From: Hymenobacter fodinae
Lineage (GTDB): Bacteria; Bacteroidota; Bacteroidia; Cytophagales; Hymenobacteraceae
Reading direction: 5' to 3'
Assembly: GCF_004745825.1 (NCBI RefSeq)
Contig: NZ_SRLA01000001.1
Location: 1,426,001 to 1,490,000 of the forward strand
Length of the DNA stretch: 64,000 bases
Part shown: positions 24,531-34,413 of the stretch, piece by piece
How positions within the stretch are numbered: the stretch's first letter is position 1
How the letters are laid out: the number at the start of each line of letters is the position of its first letter
Translations under genes and position numbers: made by a program
The notes under the pieces: model-generated
What the model saw: only the letters and a program-made list of their open reading frames with translations
The model's database searches: none
What the model was told of the DNA's origin: nothing

Positions 24531-25877
24531 ATGAATAGCATCCGACTTCGTTCTCTTCCCCATCTCCTTCTTGCTCTGTTTCTGACGCTTGCAGCCTACG
24601 GTCAATCCTTGGCTCAAACGGTAGGCTCGGCTCCGGCCGTGAGTAAGGAAGGCGTAGCGCCCGACGCTACGGCTGGCGCAACTGCTGCTACAGCCACTGC
24701 ACCCGCCGCCGGTGGCGGTGATGCCGCCGCTATTGCGGCTGGCGATGCCTTGTTTAAAGGTAACTGTGCCCAGTGCCACGCCGTGAACGACGTAGTAGTA
24801 GGTCCGGCTCTGGCTGGAATTACCAAACGCCGGCCCATGTCTTGGATCATTCCATGGGTAAAGAACTCCAGTAAAGTAGTTGCCAGTGGCGATGAATACG
24901 CTGTTAAGCTATTCAACCAGTATGGTAAGCAGCAGATGCCTAGCTTCCAGCTTTCTGATCAAGAAGTTACGTCCATCGTAGCTTGGGTCACTTCGCAAGA
25001 AGGAAAAGCAACTGGTCCTACCGATAATGCAAACGGGAACAATATTGCTCCTGGTGAGGGCAGCAAAACTCCTGGTGATGATGCAGCTGCCGGTGCAGGA
25101 AGCTACGTGAACGTGCTTCTCATTGTGTTGGTAGTAGTACTGATTGTACTGGTGGTAACGCTGGTTATCATCGCTAACATCATGAAGGATGTGCTCCGTG
25201 GCCGCAAAGATCTTGATGGTCGTGACGTGGAGATTATTGAACAGCGCTTCGACTACTCGAAAATCTACAAGTCTACTGCTGTTCGGGCAATTGTCGGAGT
25301 AGTATTCGTTCTGGCAGTATTATATGAGTCGGTACAAGGGGCTATGGGCGTAGGCCTGCAGCAAGGCTACCAGCCTACCCAACCTATTGCCTTCTCGCAC
25401 AAGTTGCACGCTGGCGAAAACCAAATCAACTGTGCATACTGCCATACGTCGGTATACAAGAGCAAGTCTGCCAACATTCCCTCGGCCAACATCTGTATGA
25501 ACTGCCACTCGCAGGTGAAAACGGAGTCGCCCGAAATCAAAAAGATCTACCGCGCTATCGAGCGTAAGCAGCCTATCCAGTGGGTTCGGATTCACAACCT
25601 ACCTGACCTTGCTTACTTCAACCACTCTCAGCACACACAAGTAGGTGGTATTGAGTGTCAGACCTGCCACGGCCCGATCCAGAATATGGAAGTAGTATAC
25701 CAGTACTCTCCGCTGACCATGGGCTGGTGCATTAACTGCCACCGCGAAACTCCTCTGAACACGAAAGGCAATGCCTACTACGATAATCTTGTGAAGCTCC
25801 ATGACACCAAGAATGGTGCAGTTCCCTTCACAGTATCGTCTAACGGCGGCACGGAGTGCTCGAAGTGCCACTACTAA
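24531..25877 (+). CDS. actA: Alternative complex III subunit ActA: multiheme cytochrome c with fused monoheme domain
   Basis: 448 residues from the ATG at 24531, which opens a signal peptide (LLLALFLTLAAYGQSLAQ); the frame is open 56 codons further upstream but reads as non-coding. A monoheme cytochrome c domain comes first (CAQCH at residue 79, Met ligand region QQMPSFQL), then a membrane helix (VNVLLIVLVVVLIVLVVTLVIIANI, about 190-215), a second hydrophobic segment (VRAIVGVVFVLAVLYESV), and a pentaheme domain with CAYCH 301, CMNCH 322, CQTCH 376, CINCH 400 and CSKCH 443. Six hemes in total. ActA carries electrons within the quinol:acceptor oxidoreductase that replaces the bc1 complex. First gene of the actABCDEF-cox cluster; a hairpin separates it from actB. 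Confidence 0.93.
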   Translation: MNSIRLRSLPHLLLALFLTLAAYGQSLAQTVGSAPAVSKEGVAPDATAGATAATATAPAAGGGDAAAIAAGDALFKGNCAQCHAVNDVVVGPALAGITKRRPMSWIIPWVKNSSKVVASGDEYAVKLFNQYGKQQMPSFQLSDQEVTSIVAWVTSQEGKATGPTDNANGNNIAPGEGSKTPGDDAAAGAGSYVNVLLIVLVVVLIVLVVTLVIIANIMKDVLRGRKDLDGRDVEIIEQRFDYSKIYKSTAVRAIVGVVFVLAVLYESVQGAMGVGLQQGYQPTQPIAFSHKLHAGENQINCAYCHTSVYKSKSANIPSANICMNCHSQVKTESPEIKKIYRAIERKQPIQWVRIHNLPDLAYFNHSQHTQVGGIECQTCHGPIQNMEVVYQYSPLTMGWCINCHRETPLNTKGNAYYDNLVKLHDTKNGAVPFTVSSNGGTECSKCHY

Positions 25878-25892
25878 CAGGTCAATAAGATC

Positions 25893-25934
25893 TCAGGAGC
25901 CTAGGCCGTTGCAAGCAACAGTCTAGGCTCCTGA
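25893..25934 (+). other. Intercistronic hairpin between actA and actB
   Basis: TCAGGAGCCTAG (25893-25904) pairs perfectly over 12 bp with CTAGGCTCCTGA (25923-25934); inside, GTTGC/GCAAC (25908-25912 with 25915-25919) extends the stem past a small internal loop. There is no T-run, so it is probably not a full terminator. It may stabilise or process the mRNA and set the actA:actB ratio. Confidence 0.65.
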
Positions 25935-26036
25935 ATCAAGAAGCCTTAAGCCTTTAACTAAGCCTTAAACTTGCGGACTAAGCGGGGCCACATAGCCGAA
26001 ACCCCAAGTCCCCAAGACCCTAAGTCCCCTAAACAA

Positions 26037-29000
26037 ATGCAAGAGTCGCCTAAGTACTGGAAGGGAATTGAGGAACTGGAGAACTCACCGGAGTTCATGA
26101 AGAATGCGCTCACCGAGTTTGCAGACTTCCTGCCGGTGAAAGAATCTCATGGTGCTTCGGATGCCACGGTGGCCCCCCGCCGCGACTTTCTCAAGCTCAT
26201 GGGCTTCGGCATTGCCGCCGCAACCCTCGCCAGCTGCGAAACCCCCATCAGAAAGGCAATTCCATACCTCAATAAGCCAGAGGAGGTAGACCCAGGAATT
26301 GCGAACTTTTATGCCTCCACGTTTTTTATCGGCCAGGACTACAACAGCATCCTGGTTAAAACTCGTGAAGGTCGCCCAATCAAGTTTGAAGGCAACCCTG
26401 AATCACCCATCACACGTGGCGGCTTATCAGCTCGTGCTCAGGCTGCAGTTTTAAGCCTGTATGATGGTGGTCGTCTGCAGCACTTTGCTATTAAGAAAGG
26501 CAATGAGCACGTTAAGACTGACCGCGACCAGGTTGACCAAGAGGTGCGCGCTGCTCTAGCTAGCACTACGGGCAAGATTGCCATTGTGTCCCCCACTATC
26601 ATCAGCCCTTCTACGAAGAAGGTTATTGCTGAATTTGCTTCCCGCTTCCCAAGCACGGAGCACGTGATGTATGATGTAAACTCTGCATCAGGCTTACTAC
26701 AGGCCAATGGTGGAGTTTTGCCTTCCTACGACTTCAGCAAAGCTCGTACTATCGTAAGTGTTGGCGCTGACTTCCTAGGTACCTGGCTGTCACCAGTAGA
26801 GTACGCTCAGCAGTATATCACGAACCGTAAGGTATCGAGCGAGAAGCGTGAGATGTCGCGCCACTATCAGTTTGAGTCGGCGCTGACTTTGACGGGTTCT
26901 AACGCTGACGTACGGGTAGCCGTGAAGCCTTCTATGCAAGGCGAAGTGGTACTGGCTCTATACAATGCAATTGTAGGAGGCGACGCTGCGTCAAGCTACA
27001 ACGACGAAAGCAAGCAGCTTGCCAAGGCTGTCCGGGACCTGAAAAATGCTCGCGGTGCAGCATTAGTTGTAGCTGGCTCTAATGACCCAGCGGTACAAAC
27101 CCTAGTTGCTGCAATTAACCAGACATTGGGTTCTACAGCAGTAGATACTACTGCTCCTTCCATGATTCGTCAGGGAGATGACGCTCGCATGGCTCGTCTC
27201 ATTCGTGAGATGAACGCCGGTCAAGTAGGGGCAGTAATCTTCTACAATGCTAACCCTGCGTACGATCATCCCCTAGCTGAGCAAGTTGTTAATGGCCTCA
27301 AGAAGGTTAAGACTACTATTTCGCTCAACGACCGTCTTGACGAAACTGGTATCCTATGCACATACGCGGCACCGGACCACAACTTCCTCGAGTCTTGGAA
27401 CGACTATGAGCCGAAGCGTGGCTCGTTGAGCTTAGCTCAACCAGTTATTACGCCCCTGTTTGCTACTCGTCAAGCGCAAGACACGCTGTTGACTTGGGCA
27501 GGAAGCCCAACTACCTATTATAACTACCTTCGCAATCAGTGGAAGGGGGTGTTAGGCGGTAATTTCCAGAAAGCTTGGGATAAGGCTGTACACGATGGGG
27601 TAGCAGTTGGTACTGCTTCGCCTGCTCCGGTGGCTCAAGTGGCTCAGCCACTTGACGTGAATGCAGCTATTTCGGCTATTAAGTCAGCGCCTAAGCCTTC
27701 AGGTATTGAACTTACTATCTACGAGAAGGTAGGTATTGGTAATGGCGCTAACATTTACGCCAACAACCCTTGGCTTCAGGAACTACCTGACCCTGTATCA
27801 AAAGCAACTTGGGGTAACTATGTTGCTGTATCCCGCAAAATGGCTGTTGAGCGTAAGTGGGAGCAAGGTGATGTAGTAGAAGTAAGTGCAAATGATAAGA
27901 CGATTCAGTTGCCAGTGCTTATTCAGCCAGGTCAGGCTGATGGGGCTGTAAGCATCGCCTTAGGATATGGCCGCACCAATGCGGGCAAAGTAGCCAATGG
28001 TGTAGGCGCAAACGTATTGCCCCTCGCTTCTATGCGCAACGATGGTATTCTCTATACCAACGTTGTAAACATCAAGGAGACGGACGCAAAATCACCTATT
28101 GCTCAGACCCAGACGCACCATACAATCATGGACCGCAAGGCCGTGGTGCAAGAGGCTTCTTTGGCTGATTATATCAAAGATCCTAAGGATGTAACTGAGT
28201 ACGAGACTATCTCTACTCCTGAAGGCCCGCAGAAGCCTAATAAAGTCTCTTTGTGGCAGGATTATGAGTACAAGAACCACCACTGGGGTATGGTTATCGA
28301 CCTCAACTCATGCATTGGCTGTGGCTCATGTGTAGTTGGGTGTCAGGTAGAAAATAACGTAGCAGTAGTTGGTAAGCAGGAAGTTCTCAACCGTCGCGAA
28401 ATGCACTGGTTACGTATTGACCGCTATTACAGCTCAGACGCGCATAAAGAAGACTTCGAAACGAAGGGCAAGTTGGATACTTACGAGGCGATGGAGCATC
28501 CTTCGGACAACCCGAAGGTGATTTTCCAACCTATGTTGTGCCAGCATTGCAACCACGCTCCCTGCGAGACGGTGTGCCCCGTATTGGCTACCACGCACAG
28601 TTCGGAAGGTCTGAACCAAATGACCTACAACCGTTGCGTTGGTACCCGCTACTGCGCTAACAACTGCCCGTACAAAGTGCGTCGTTTCAACTGGTTCTCG
28701 TACTACTCTAACGAGAAGTTCGAAACGGTAAATGGCCACATGTTCACGGACCTAGGCCGGATGGTATTGAACCCCGACGTAACAGTACGTGCTCGTGGTG
28801 TGATGGAGAAGTGCTCCTTCTGCGTGCAGCGGATTCAGCTCGGCAAACTGGAAGCCAAAAAGCAGAAGCGCCGTCCGCAGGATGGTGAAATTGTCTCGGC
28901 TTGTGCCCAGTCCTGTCCCACTCAGGCTATTGTATTTGGCGATATGCGTGACCCCAACTCCCGCATTTCGCAGATCATGCGCCGCGAAGATGGCGAGCGT

Positions 29001-29093
29001 GCTTTCCACGTACTCGACACTATCAACACGCAGCCGAACATCACGTATCTGACCAAGATCCGTAACACGGAATCAGAAGTTCGTAACGCCTAG
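26037..29093 (+). CDS. actB: Alternative complex III subunit ActB: molybdopterin-oxidoreductase-like iron-sulfur protein
   Basis: 1018 residues from the ATG at 26037; an upstream TTG at 25971 is less likely. A twin-arginine-like motif RRDFLKLMGFGIAAATLASC sits at residues 48-67, well inside a family-typical N-terminal extension that begins with KYWKGIEELENSPEF. The long middle part is a molybdopterin-oxidoreductase-like fold that in ActB has lost the cofactor. The C-terminal part is a ferredoxin-type domain with four cysteine clusters (CIGCGSCVVGCQ from Cys759, CQHCNHAPCETVCP, CVGTRYCANNCP, CSFCVQ with CAQSCP), expected to carry [4Fe-4S] and [3Fe-4S] centres. It passes electrons from the quinol site on ActC to the ActA hemes. 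actC follows after 76 bp. Confidence 0.95.
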   Translation: MQESPKYWKGIEELENSPEFMKNALTEFADFLPVKESHGASDATVAPRRDFLKLMGFGIAAATLASCETPIRKAIPYLNKPEEVDPGIANFYASTFFIGQDYNSILVKTREGRPIKFEGNPESPITRGGLSARAQAAVLSLYDGGRLQHFAIKKGNEHVKTDRDQVDQEVRAALASTTGKIAIVSPTIISPSTKKVIAEFASRFPSTEHVMYDVNSASGLLQANGGVLPSYDFSKARTIVSVGADFLGTWLSPVEYAQQYITNRKVSSEKREMSRHYQFESALTLTGSNADVRVAVKPSMQGEVVLALYNAIVGGDAASSYNDESKQLAKAVRDLKNARGAALVVAGSNDPAVQTLVAAINQTLGSTAVDTTAPSMIRQGDDARMARLIREMNAGQVGAVIFYNANPAYDHPLAEQVVNGLKKVKTTISLNDRLDETGILCTYAAPDHNFLESWNDYEPKRGSLSLAQPVITPLFATRQAQDTLLTWAGSPTTYYNYLRNQWKGVLGGNFQKAWDKAVHDGVAVGTASPAPVAQVAQPLDVNAAISAIKSAPKPSGIELTIYEKVGIGNGANIYANNPWLQELPDPVSKATWGNYVAVSRKMAVERKWEQGDVVEVSANDKTIQLPVLIQPGQADGAVSIALGYGRTNAGKVANGVGANVLPLASMRNDGILYTNVVNIKETDAKSPIAQTQTHHTIMDRKAVVQEASLADYIKDPKDVTEYETISTPEGPQKPNKVSLWQDYEYKNHHWGMVIDLNSCIGCGSCVVGCQVENNVAVVGKQEVLNRREMHWLRIDRYYSSDAHKEDFETKGKLDTYEAMEHPSDNPKVIFQPMLCQHCNHAPCETVCPVLATTHSSEGLNQMTYNRCVGTRYCANNCPYKVRRFNWFSYYSNEKFETVNGHMFTDLGRMVLNPDVTVRARGVMEKCSFCVQRIQLGKLEAKKQKRRPQDGEIVSACAQSCPTQAIVFGDMRDPNSRISQIMRREDGERAFHVLDTINTQPNITYLTKIRNTESEVRNA

Positions 29094-29169
29094 AAACAGA
29101 GCCATAGGGGAGTGCCATGTGGCCTAGCGCTAAATAGCCCTTCCCGTTTACTCCTTTAAGTCTAAACAT

Positions 29170-30630
29170 ATGCAGCACGTATCGCCTGTACGGGAGCCGC
29201 TCGTAACCGGGGGGAAAACGTACCACGACGTCACCCAGGACGTGTGTCGCCAGGTAGAAGCCGCCCCGAATGTTCGGTGGATGGCCGCCCTGAGCGTCGC
29301 CCTTGTTCTCCTCGGCGTATTCTTCTATTCCGTGTACCGGACCTTGTGGTACGGTATAGGTGAATGGGGCCTTAACAAAACCGTAGGTTGGGCCTGGGAC
29401 ATCACCAACTTCGTGTGGTGGGTAGGTATCGGCCACGCTGGTACGCTTATCTCAGCAGTTCTGCTGCTGTTCCGTCAAAAGTGGCGGACTTCAATTAACC
29501 GCGCTGCAGAAGCCATGACGATCTTCGCTGTAATCTGCGCCGCAATGTTCCCTGTACTTCACATGGGCCGTCCTTGGCTCGCTTACTGGGTATTCCCTTT
29601 CCAGAACACATTCGGTTCTCTGTGGGTGAACTTCAACTCGCCTCTGTTGTGGGACGTGTTTGCTATTTCGACTTACTTCACTGTATCTCTGGTATTCTGG
29701 TACACGGGTCTAGTTCCTGACTTTGCTACTATCCGTGACCGCGCAAAAGGTCCGATTGCAAAAGTGGCCTACTCGCTATTGAGCATGGGCTGGAAGGGTT
29801 CGGCAAAACATTGGTCACGCTACGAAACAGTCTCGCTGATTTTGGCCGGTGTTTCTACTCCTCTGGTACTTTCGGTACACACCATCGTATCGATGGACTT
29901 TGCTACCTCTGTAGTTCCAGGTTGGCACACCACTATCTTCCCTCCCTACTTCGTAGCAGGTGCTATCTTCTCGGGTTTCGCAATGGTACTCACCCTGATG
30001 TTGATCACTCGGGTAGTATTTAAACTGGAGGACTACATCACTATTGAGCACATCGCCCTCATGAATAAAATCATGATGGTAACGGGTTCTATTGTGGGTG
30101 TGGCTTACATCACAGAGTTCTTTATTGCTTGGTACTCTCAGGTTGAATTCGAGCAGTATGCTTTCATCAACCGTGCTACTGGTCCTTACTGGTGGGCTTA
30201 TTGGTCAATGATGACCTGCAACGTAATCACGCCACAGTTGGTGTGGATTCGTCGGGTACGTTACAGCATTCCGCTGACATTCATCCTGTCGATCATCGTG
30301 AACATCGGTATGTGGTTCGAGCGTTTCGTAATTATCGTTACCTCGCTGCACCGTGACTATCTGCCCTCAAGCTGGGTAATGTTCTCGCCCTCTATTATCG
30401 ATATCGGCATTTATGTAGGTACGATTGGTTTGTTTTTCACTCTTTTCCTATTGTTTGCCAAGTTCTTCCCGGTAATCAACATGGCGGAAGTGAAGTCGGT
30501 ACTGAAGTACACTGTGGATAACGGCCCAACGTACACAGGCCACGATCCTCACCATGCTCCAACTACACATCAACCCTCCACCCACGGGGTTCCGGCTTCG
30601 GCTCCTGTAAACTACGATAAGCATGACTAA
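29170..30630 (+). CDS. actC: Alternative complex III subunit ActC: NrfD-like membrane quinol-oxidising subunit
   Basis: 486 residues, polytopic, NrfD/PsrC family. Successive hydrophobic helices start at about residue 38 ([20 protein letters not shown]) and continue to residue 445, including [21 protein letters not shown] and [20 protein letters not shown], which are typical for the quinone-binding bundle. The C-terminus is hydrophilic and His-rich ([11 protein letters not shown]). In the complex it faces ActB on the periplasmic side and oxidises menaquinol. It overlaps actD by 8 bp, which indicates translational coupling. Confidence 0.95.
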   Translation: MQHVSPVREPLVTGGKTYHDVTQDVCRQVEAAPNVRWMAALSVALVLLGVFFYSVYRTLWYGIGEWGLNKTVGWAWDITNFVWWVGIGHAGTLISAVLLLFRQKWRTSINRAAEAMTIFAVICAAMFPVLHMGRPWLAYWVFPFQNTFGSLWVNFNSPLLWDVFAISTYFTVSLVFWYTGLVPDFATIRDRAKGPIAKVAYSLLSMGWKGSAKHWSRYETVSLILAGVSTPLVLSVHTIVSMDFATSVVPGWHTTIFPPYFVAGAIFSGFAMVLTLMLITRVVFKLEDYITIEHIALMNKIMMVTGSIVGVAYITEFFIAWYSQVEFEQYAFINRATGPYWWAYWSMMTCNVITPQLVWIRRVRYSIPLTFILSIIVNIGMWFERFVIIVTSLHRDYLPSSWVMFSPSIIDIGIYVGTIGLFFTLFLLFAKFFPVINMAEVKSVLKYTVDNGPTYTGHDPHHAPTTHQPSTHGVPASAPVNYDKHD

Positions 30631-31147
30631 GCGCTTCGCCCTCGGCATCTTCGACGACGAAGACGTGCTGTTGCACGCTGTTGAGAACGTCCGTGAAGCG
30701 GGCGTCAAGATCTACGAGGTATTTACCCCGTTTCCAATCCACGGTATTGACGACGCGCTAGGCATTGAGCGTTCACGCTTGCCAATTGCTGCCTTCTTTT
30801 TCGGCCTGACCGGATTGTGCTTTGCACTGTGGTTACAGATCTATACGCTAGGTTTTGACTGGCCTATGATCATTGGTGGTAAACCCCATATTGCTCTGCC
30901 TGCCTTCATCCCAGTGTCTTTCGAATTAACGGTATTCTTCTGCTGCCATGGTATGGTGATTACCTTCTATACCATAAGTAAGCTTTACCCACGTTGGAAA
31001 ACTCCTGTACTGGATGTACGCTCAACTGATGACAAGTTTGTAATGGCCATTGAGGTAAACGAAAATACCGACATGGTAAAACTGTCGCAGCTGCTGCGTG
31101 ACAACGGTGCTTCTGAGGTGAACCAAAAAGAAATGTCTAAGTTCTAA
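30623..31147 (+). CDS. actD: Alternative complex III subunit ActD (DUF3341)
   Basis: 174 residues with the DUF3341 start [42 protein letters not shown], then two membrane helices ([21 protein letters not shown] and [26 protein letters not shown]). ActD has no cofactor and stabilises the ActB/ActC/ActF interface. The ATG lies inside the end of actC, and its TAA stop shares a base with the ATG of actE (TAATG), so the three genes are tightly coupled. Confidence 0.95.
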   Translation: MTKRFALGIFDDEDVLLHAVENVREAGVKIYEVFTPFPIHGIDDALGIERSRLPIAAFFFGLTGLCFALWLQIYTLGFDWPMIIGGKPHIALPAFIPVSFELTVFFCCHGMVITFYTISKLYPRWKTPVLDVRSTDDKFVMAIEVNENTDMVKLSQLLRDNGASEVNQKEMSKF

Positions 31148-31881
31148 TGACGCATTCGCTGAAAATAACTCTGCAAGCGTCGGCGGTTCTGCTGGCATCG
31201 GTGTTCACCACCGCTTGCAACCGCGCCGATGACCCAGGAGTGGAGTACGCTCCGGAGATGTACTATTCCATCCCCTACGAGCCATTAAAACAGGAAAGCA
31301 CCAACAAGGTGAACCCGATGGGCCTCAACATGCGAGTACCTGCTATTGGTACGGTTCCTCGCGGCAAGCTCAACTACTTCACGCATATTGGTAAGGACAG
31401 CGTTGGGATTGCAGAAAAGACTCTGCGTGAGCCATACGCTTATACCAAAGAGAATCTGGCCGAAGGGCAGATTCTTTATACCCGTAACTGTCAGCACTGC
31501 CACGGCGAGCAAGGTGATGGTCAGGGTCCAGTAGGAGTAAAGTTTAAGGGTGTGCCTAACTACTCTACTGGTGCTTACAAGACCATGAATGAAGGCCATA
31601 TCTACCACGTCATTCAGTGGGGCAAAGGCCGTATGATGCCACACGGCTCACAGGTCAATCCTGAAGAACGGTGGAAGATTGCTATGTACGTGCGTGTGTT
31701 ACAACTTGGTAAAGGCCCTGACGGGTTAACTGACCTGTTGGCATCCAAAGGGGTTTCTGCCACCGACTCAGCTCAAACTACTGAAGCTGTGAACCAAGGC
31801 CCAGTAGAAGAGGCACAGGCAGACAAAGGCTCTACTACCCCAGCACAAGGTGATAAAGCACGTAACGGAACGGCGAACTAA
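31147..31881 (+). CDS. actE: Alternative complex III subunit ActE: lipoprotein monoheme cytochrome c
   Basis: 244 residues. A lipoprotein signal (ASAVLLASVFTTAC, Cys near residue 25) is followed by the ActE-specific stretch YYSIPYEPL and a class I cytochrome c domain with one CQHCH heme site at residue 115 and a Met-ligand loop WGKGRMMPHGSQV. The tail after residue 195 is Gln/Thr/Ala-rich and looks flexible. ActE is the mobile-looking electron carrier subunit between ActA and the oxidase. It begins on the actD stop codon and is 6 bp from actF. Confidence 0.95.
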   Translation: MTHSLKITLQASAVLLASVFTTACNRADDPGVEYAPEMYYSIPYEPLKQESTNKVNPMGLNMRVPAIGTVPRGKLNYFTHIGKDSVGIAEKTLREPYAYTKENLAEGQILYTRNCQHCHGEQGDGQGPVGVKFKGVPNYSTGAYKTMNEGHIYHVIQWGKGRMMPHGSQVNPEERWKIAMYVRVLQLGKGPDGLTDLLASKGVSATDSAQTTEAVNQGPVEEAQADKGSTTPAQGDKARNGTAN

Positions 31882-31887
31882 CTCAAT

Positions 31888-33228
31888 ATGGCAACTCTGA
31901 CCCATCACGAAAACGTGACGGCTGAATACCTGGAGGTTTCACCGAATGCACGTAAACGATTTATTACCTTCATTGTAGCCGGCGTAATTTTGCTGGTTAT
32001 CGGGCTGATTGTAGCTGCAATGGGCATTGGAGCTGAGCATCACGAAGGTGCAGCAGCAGCTCATGGTGCAGCTGCAGGCCATGGCGCTGCTGCAGGTCAC
32101 GAAGGAACTGGCCATCATGGTAGTCCTATTTGGTTGAAGCGTCTAATTGTCAGCCTTTGGCACAATAACGTCTTCTTCACAGGGGTATCAGTGATTGGTA
32201 CTGTATTTATGGCCATTCAATATGTGGCCTATGCTGGATGGTCTGTTCTTATTAAGCGTGTTAATGAAGCATTAAGCGCTTGGGTACTGCCTGGTGGTGT
32301 ATTGATGGTTGTAATATTTGTGGTTGGCTTGCTCAACCATGATATCTTCCACTGGACGCTACCCGGTATTATGGAGAAAGGCAATGCAAACTATGATGCT
32401 ATCATAGCTGGCAAATCAGGTTTCCTGAGCATTCCTTTTTATCTCATCCGTACGGTTTCCTACATTATCATCTGGGTAGTATTCACCAACAAGCTTCGTA
32501 GCCTGTCACTACAGGAGGATTTGAATGGTGGCACTGAGTACTTCCATAAGAGCATCACAGCTTCGGCTCTTTTCTTGGTGCTCTTTGCCGTGACTTCTTC
32601 CATGTCTGCTTGGGACTGGGTGATGTCTATTGACACTCACTGGTTCTCCACAATGTTTGGCTGGTATGTATTTGCTTCATGGTGGGTATCTGGTATTGCA
32701 GCAACTACTCTTATCGTAATCTTCCTCAAGCAAGCTGGATATCTTCAATCCATTAAAGAAGGTCACCTACACGACCTTGGCAAGTTCATGTTTGGCTTCA
32801 GCATCTTCTGGACCTACGTATGGTTCTCGCAGTTTATGCTGATTTGGTATGCCAACCTTCCTGAAGAAGCTGTTTATTTCAATCAGCGTCTGGGTGGCTT
32901 TAACGGGCAGTATACTTGGCTGTTCTTTTTCAATCTGTTCATCAACTTTGCCTTCCCATTCCTTGTTCTCATGACACGGGATGCAAAGCGTCAGATGATC
33001 ATGTTGAAGATTGTAAGCATTGCCATTCTCATCGGTCATTGGTTTGACTTTTATTTAATGATCATGCCGGCAACTATGCAGGCTGAGAATGGGTTTATCA
33101 TAGAGATAGGGACGGGCTTGGTTTTCTTAGGTTCCTTCTTGCTCTTGATAACCAAACGCCTATCGCAGGCCTCATTGGTACCTGTTCATCATCCATTCTT
33201 GGATGAGAGTGTGCACCATACGACCTAA
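31888..33228 (+). CDS. actF: Alternative complex III subunit ActF: NrfD-like membrane subunit
   Basis: 446 residues, polytopic, with about ten helices and paralogous to ActC. After the first helix (FITFIVAGVILLVIGLIVAAMGIG) comes a His/Ala-rich loop (about residues 50-78) holding repeats of HGAAAG, unusual within a core respiratory subunit and possibly metal-binding. ActF forms the second membrane bundle of the complex and may take part in proton movement. Conserved-looking parts include LSAWVLPGGVLMVVIFVVGLLNHDIFHW and SAWDWVMSIDTHWFSTMFGWYVFASW. The next gene, coxB, begins 92 bp downstream after a small imperfect stem (33248-33286). Confidence 0.93.
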   Translation: MATLTHHENVTAEYLEVSPNARKRFITFIVAGVILLVIGLIVAAMGIGAEHHEGAAAAHGAAAGHGAAAGHEGTGHHGSPIWLKRLIVSLWHNNVFFTGVSVIGTVFMAIQYVAYAGWSVLIKRVNEALSAWVLPGGVLMVVIFVVGLLNHDIFHWTLPGIMEKGNANYDAIIAGKSGFLSIPFYLIRTVSYIIIWVVFTNKLRSLSLQEDLNGGTEYFHKSITASALFLVLFAVTSSMSAWDWVMSIDTHWFSTMFGWYVFASWWVSGIAATTLIVIFLKQAGYLQSIKEGHLHDLGKFMFGFSIFWTYVWFSQFMLIWYANLPEEAVYFNQRLGGFNGQYTWLFFFNLFINFAFPFLVLMTRDAKRQMIMLKIVSIAILIGHWFDFYLMIMPATMQAENGFIIEIGTGLVFLGSFLLLITKRLSQASLVPVHHPFLDESVHHTT

Positions 33229-33320
33229 TCATAGACATGAGCATTGAGAGGTGAGGGGAAGAGCGTTATAGCTAGCCTCTCACCTCAACTCTCTTACAGT
33301 TTTCAGCTTACCCTTATCTC

Positions 33321-34388
33321 ATGACTACACTTGGTATTCTTCTGGTCTTGGCGTTGCTGCTGGTCGTATTTGGCCTGCTGTTCCGCCTCCAGATTTTGAC
33401 CTCCATCTTCTCGGGTAGTACTAACCGTGAAGTCGGAGTTAGTAATCGCGTCAATGCCATCCTATTTATCATTTTTATGATAGTAGGGGGGGCAGCTTTC
33501 GCTTGGTCTTTTGTCGACAATTATGACAAAATGAACCCTCCGATTGCTTCCGTTCATGGTCATGCCACAGAGCGTATGTTCTGGACTACCATGATTATTC
33601 TGGGCATTGTGTTTACGCTTACCCATATCTTGTTGTTCGTGTACTCTTATAAGTACCAACACAAAGAAGGGCGTCGGGCTTTCTTCTTCCCTCACAACAA
33701 CAAGATTGAAATTATTTGGACCCTTATACCAGCTGTTGTAATGGCGGGTCTGGTGTTCGCAGGCTGGAAAGAATGGTCCCGTATTACTGGTCCTGCTCCT
33801 AAGGATGCTGTAGTACTGGAAGTGATGGGTAAGCAGTTCAACTGGCTTGTACGTTACCCTGGTCGTGACCAAAAGCTTGGTATGGTAAACTACCGTCTGA
33901 TTGACGCTACCAATGAATTTGGTTTCGACTTGAGTGACCAGAGCGGGTTAGACGATTTTGTAGCTCCTGAAATTCACGTTCCCAAGGGTCACCCAGTTCT
34001 ACTGCGTATCCGTTCACGTGACGTGTTGCACGCAGTATATATGCCTCACTTCCGCGTGCAGATGTATGCTGTGCCCGGTATGCCAACCAAGTTCTGGTTC
34101 ACGCCTACTAAGTCAACGGACGAGATGCGTGCTCAAACTGGCAATCCTAAGTTCAACTACGAACTTGCTTGTAACCAAATTTGCGGCCGTGGACACTTTG
34201 CAATGAAGCTGAACATTGTGGTAGATGAACCAGATGACTATGTTGCTTGGTTCTCTCAGCAGAAGTCCTTTTCGGAGCAGAACCCAGATGTACTGGCTAG
34301 CTTCAAGCAAAAGACGAACAAATTGGCTAGCAAGGAAGCGACAATTCCTGCCGCTGCAGTAGTGCCTGCTGCTAAAGCTTCGCTTTAA
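33321..34388 (+). CDS. coxB: Cytochrome c oxidase subunit II
   Basis: 355 residues. One hydrophobic segment at the very N-terminus (LGILLVLALLLVVFGLLF) and two more (VNAILFIIFMIVGGAAFAWSF, TTMIILGIVFTLTHILLFVYSY) precede the helix EIIWTLIPAVVMAGLVF and the periplasmic cupredoxin domain. The binuclear CuA site is complete: His in DVLHAVYMPHFR, then CNQICGRGH with Cys284, Cys288 and His292, followed by Met295. No C-terminal cytochrome c domain is fused, so this is not the caa3 form of subunit II. It receives electrons from a cytochrome c, probably ActE or ActA of the complex encoded just upstream. coxA starts 25 bp later. Confidence 0.96.
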   Translation: MTTLGILLVLALLLVVFGLLFRLQILTSIFSGSTNREVGVSNRVNAILFIIFMIVGGAAFAWSFVDNYDKMNPPIASVHGHATERMFWTTMIILGIVFTLTHILLFVYSYKYQHKEGRRAFFFPHNNKIEIIWTLIPAVVMAGLVFAGWKEWSRITGPAPKDAVVLEVMGKQFNWLVRYPGRDQKLGMVNYRLIDATNEFGFDLSDQSGLDDFVAPEIHVPKGHPVLLRIRSRDVLHAVYMPHFRVQMYAVPGMPTKFWFTPTKSTDEMRAQTGNPKFNYELACNQICGRGHFAMKLNIVVDEPDDYVAWFSQQKSFSEQNPDVLASFKQKTNKLASKEATIPAAAVVPAAKASL

Positions 34389-34413
34389 TTTACTATAAAC
34401 GCACGCTTCTCAT

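Noticed and set aside
32025-32130. Tandem DNA repeat in actF considered as a variable-number repeat with regulatory role
   Set aside because: It encodes in-frame His/Ala units; reported as a protein feature only.
33248-33286. Imperfect 8-bp stem between actF and coxB considered as a terminator
   Set aside because: Long loop and no T-run; too weak to list as a terminator.
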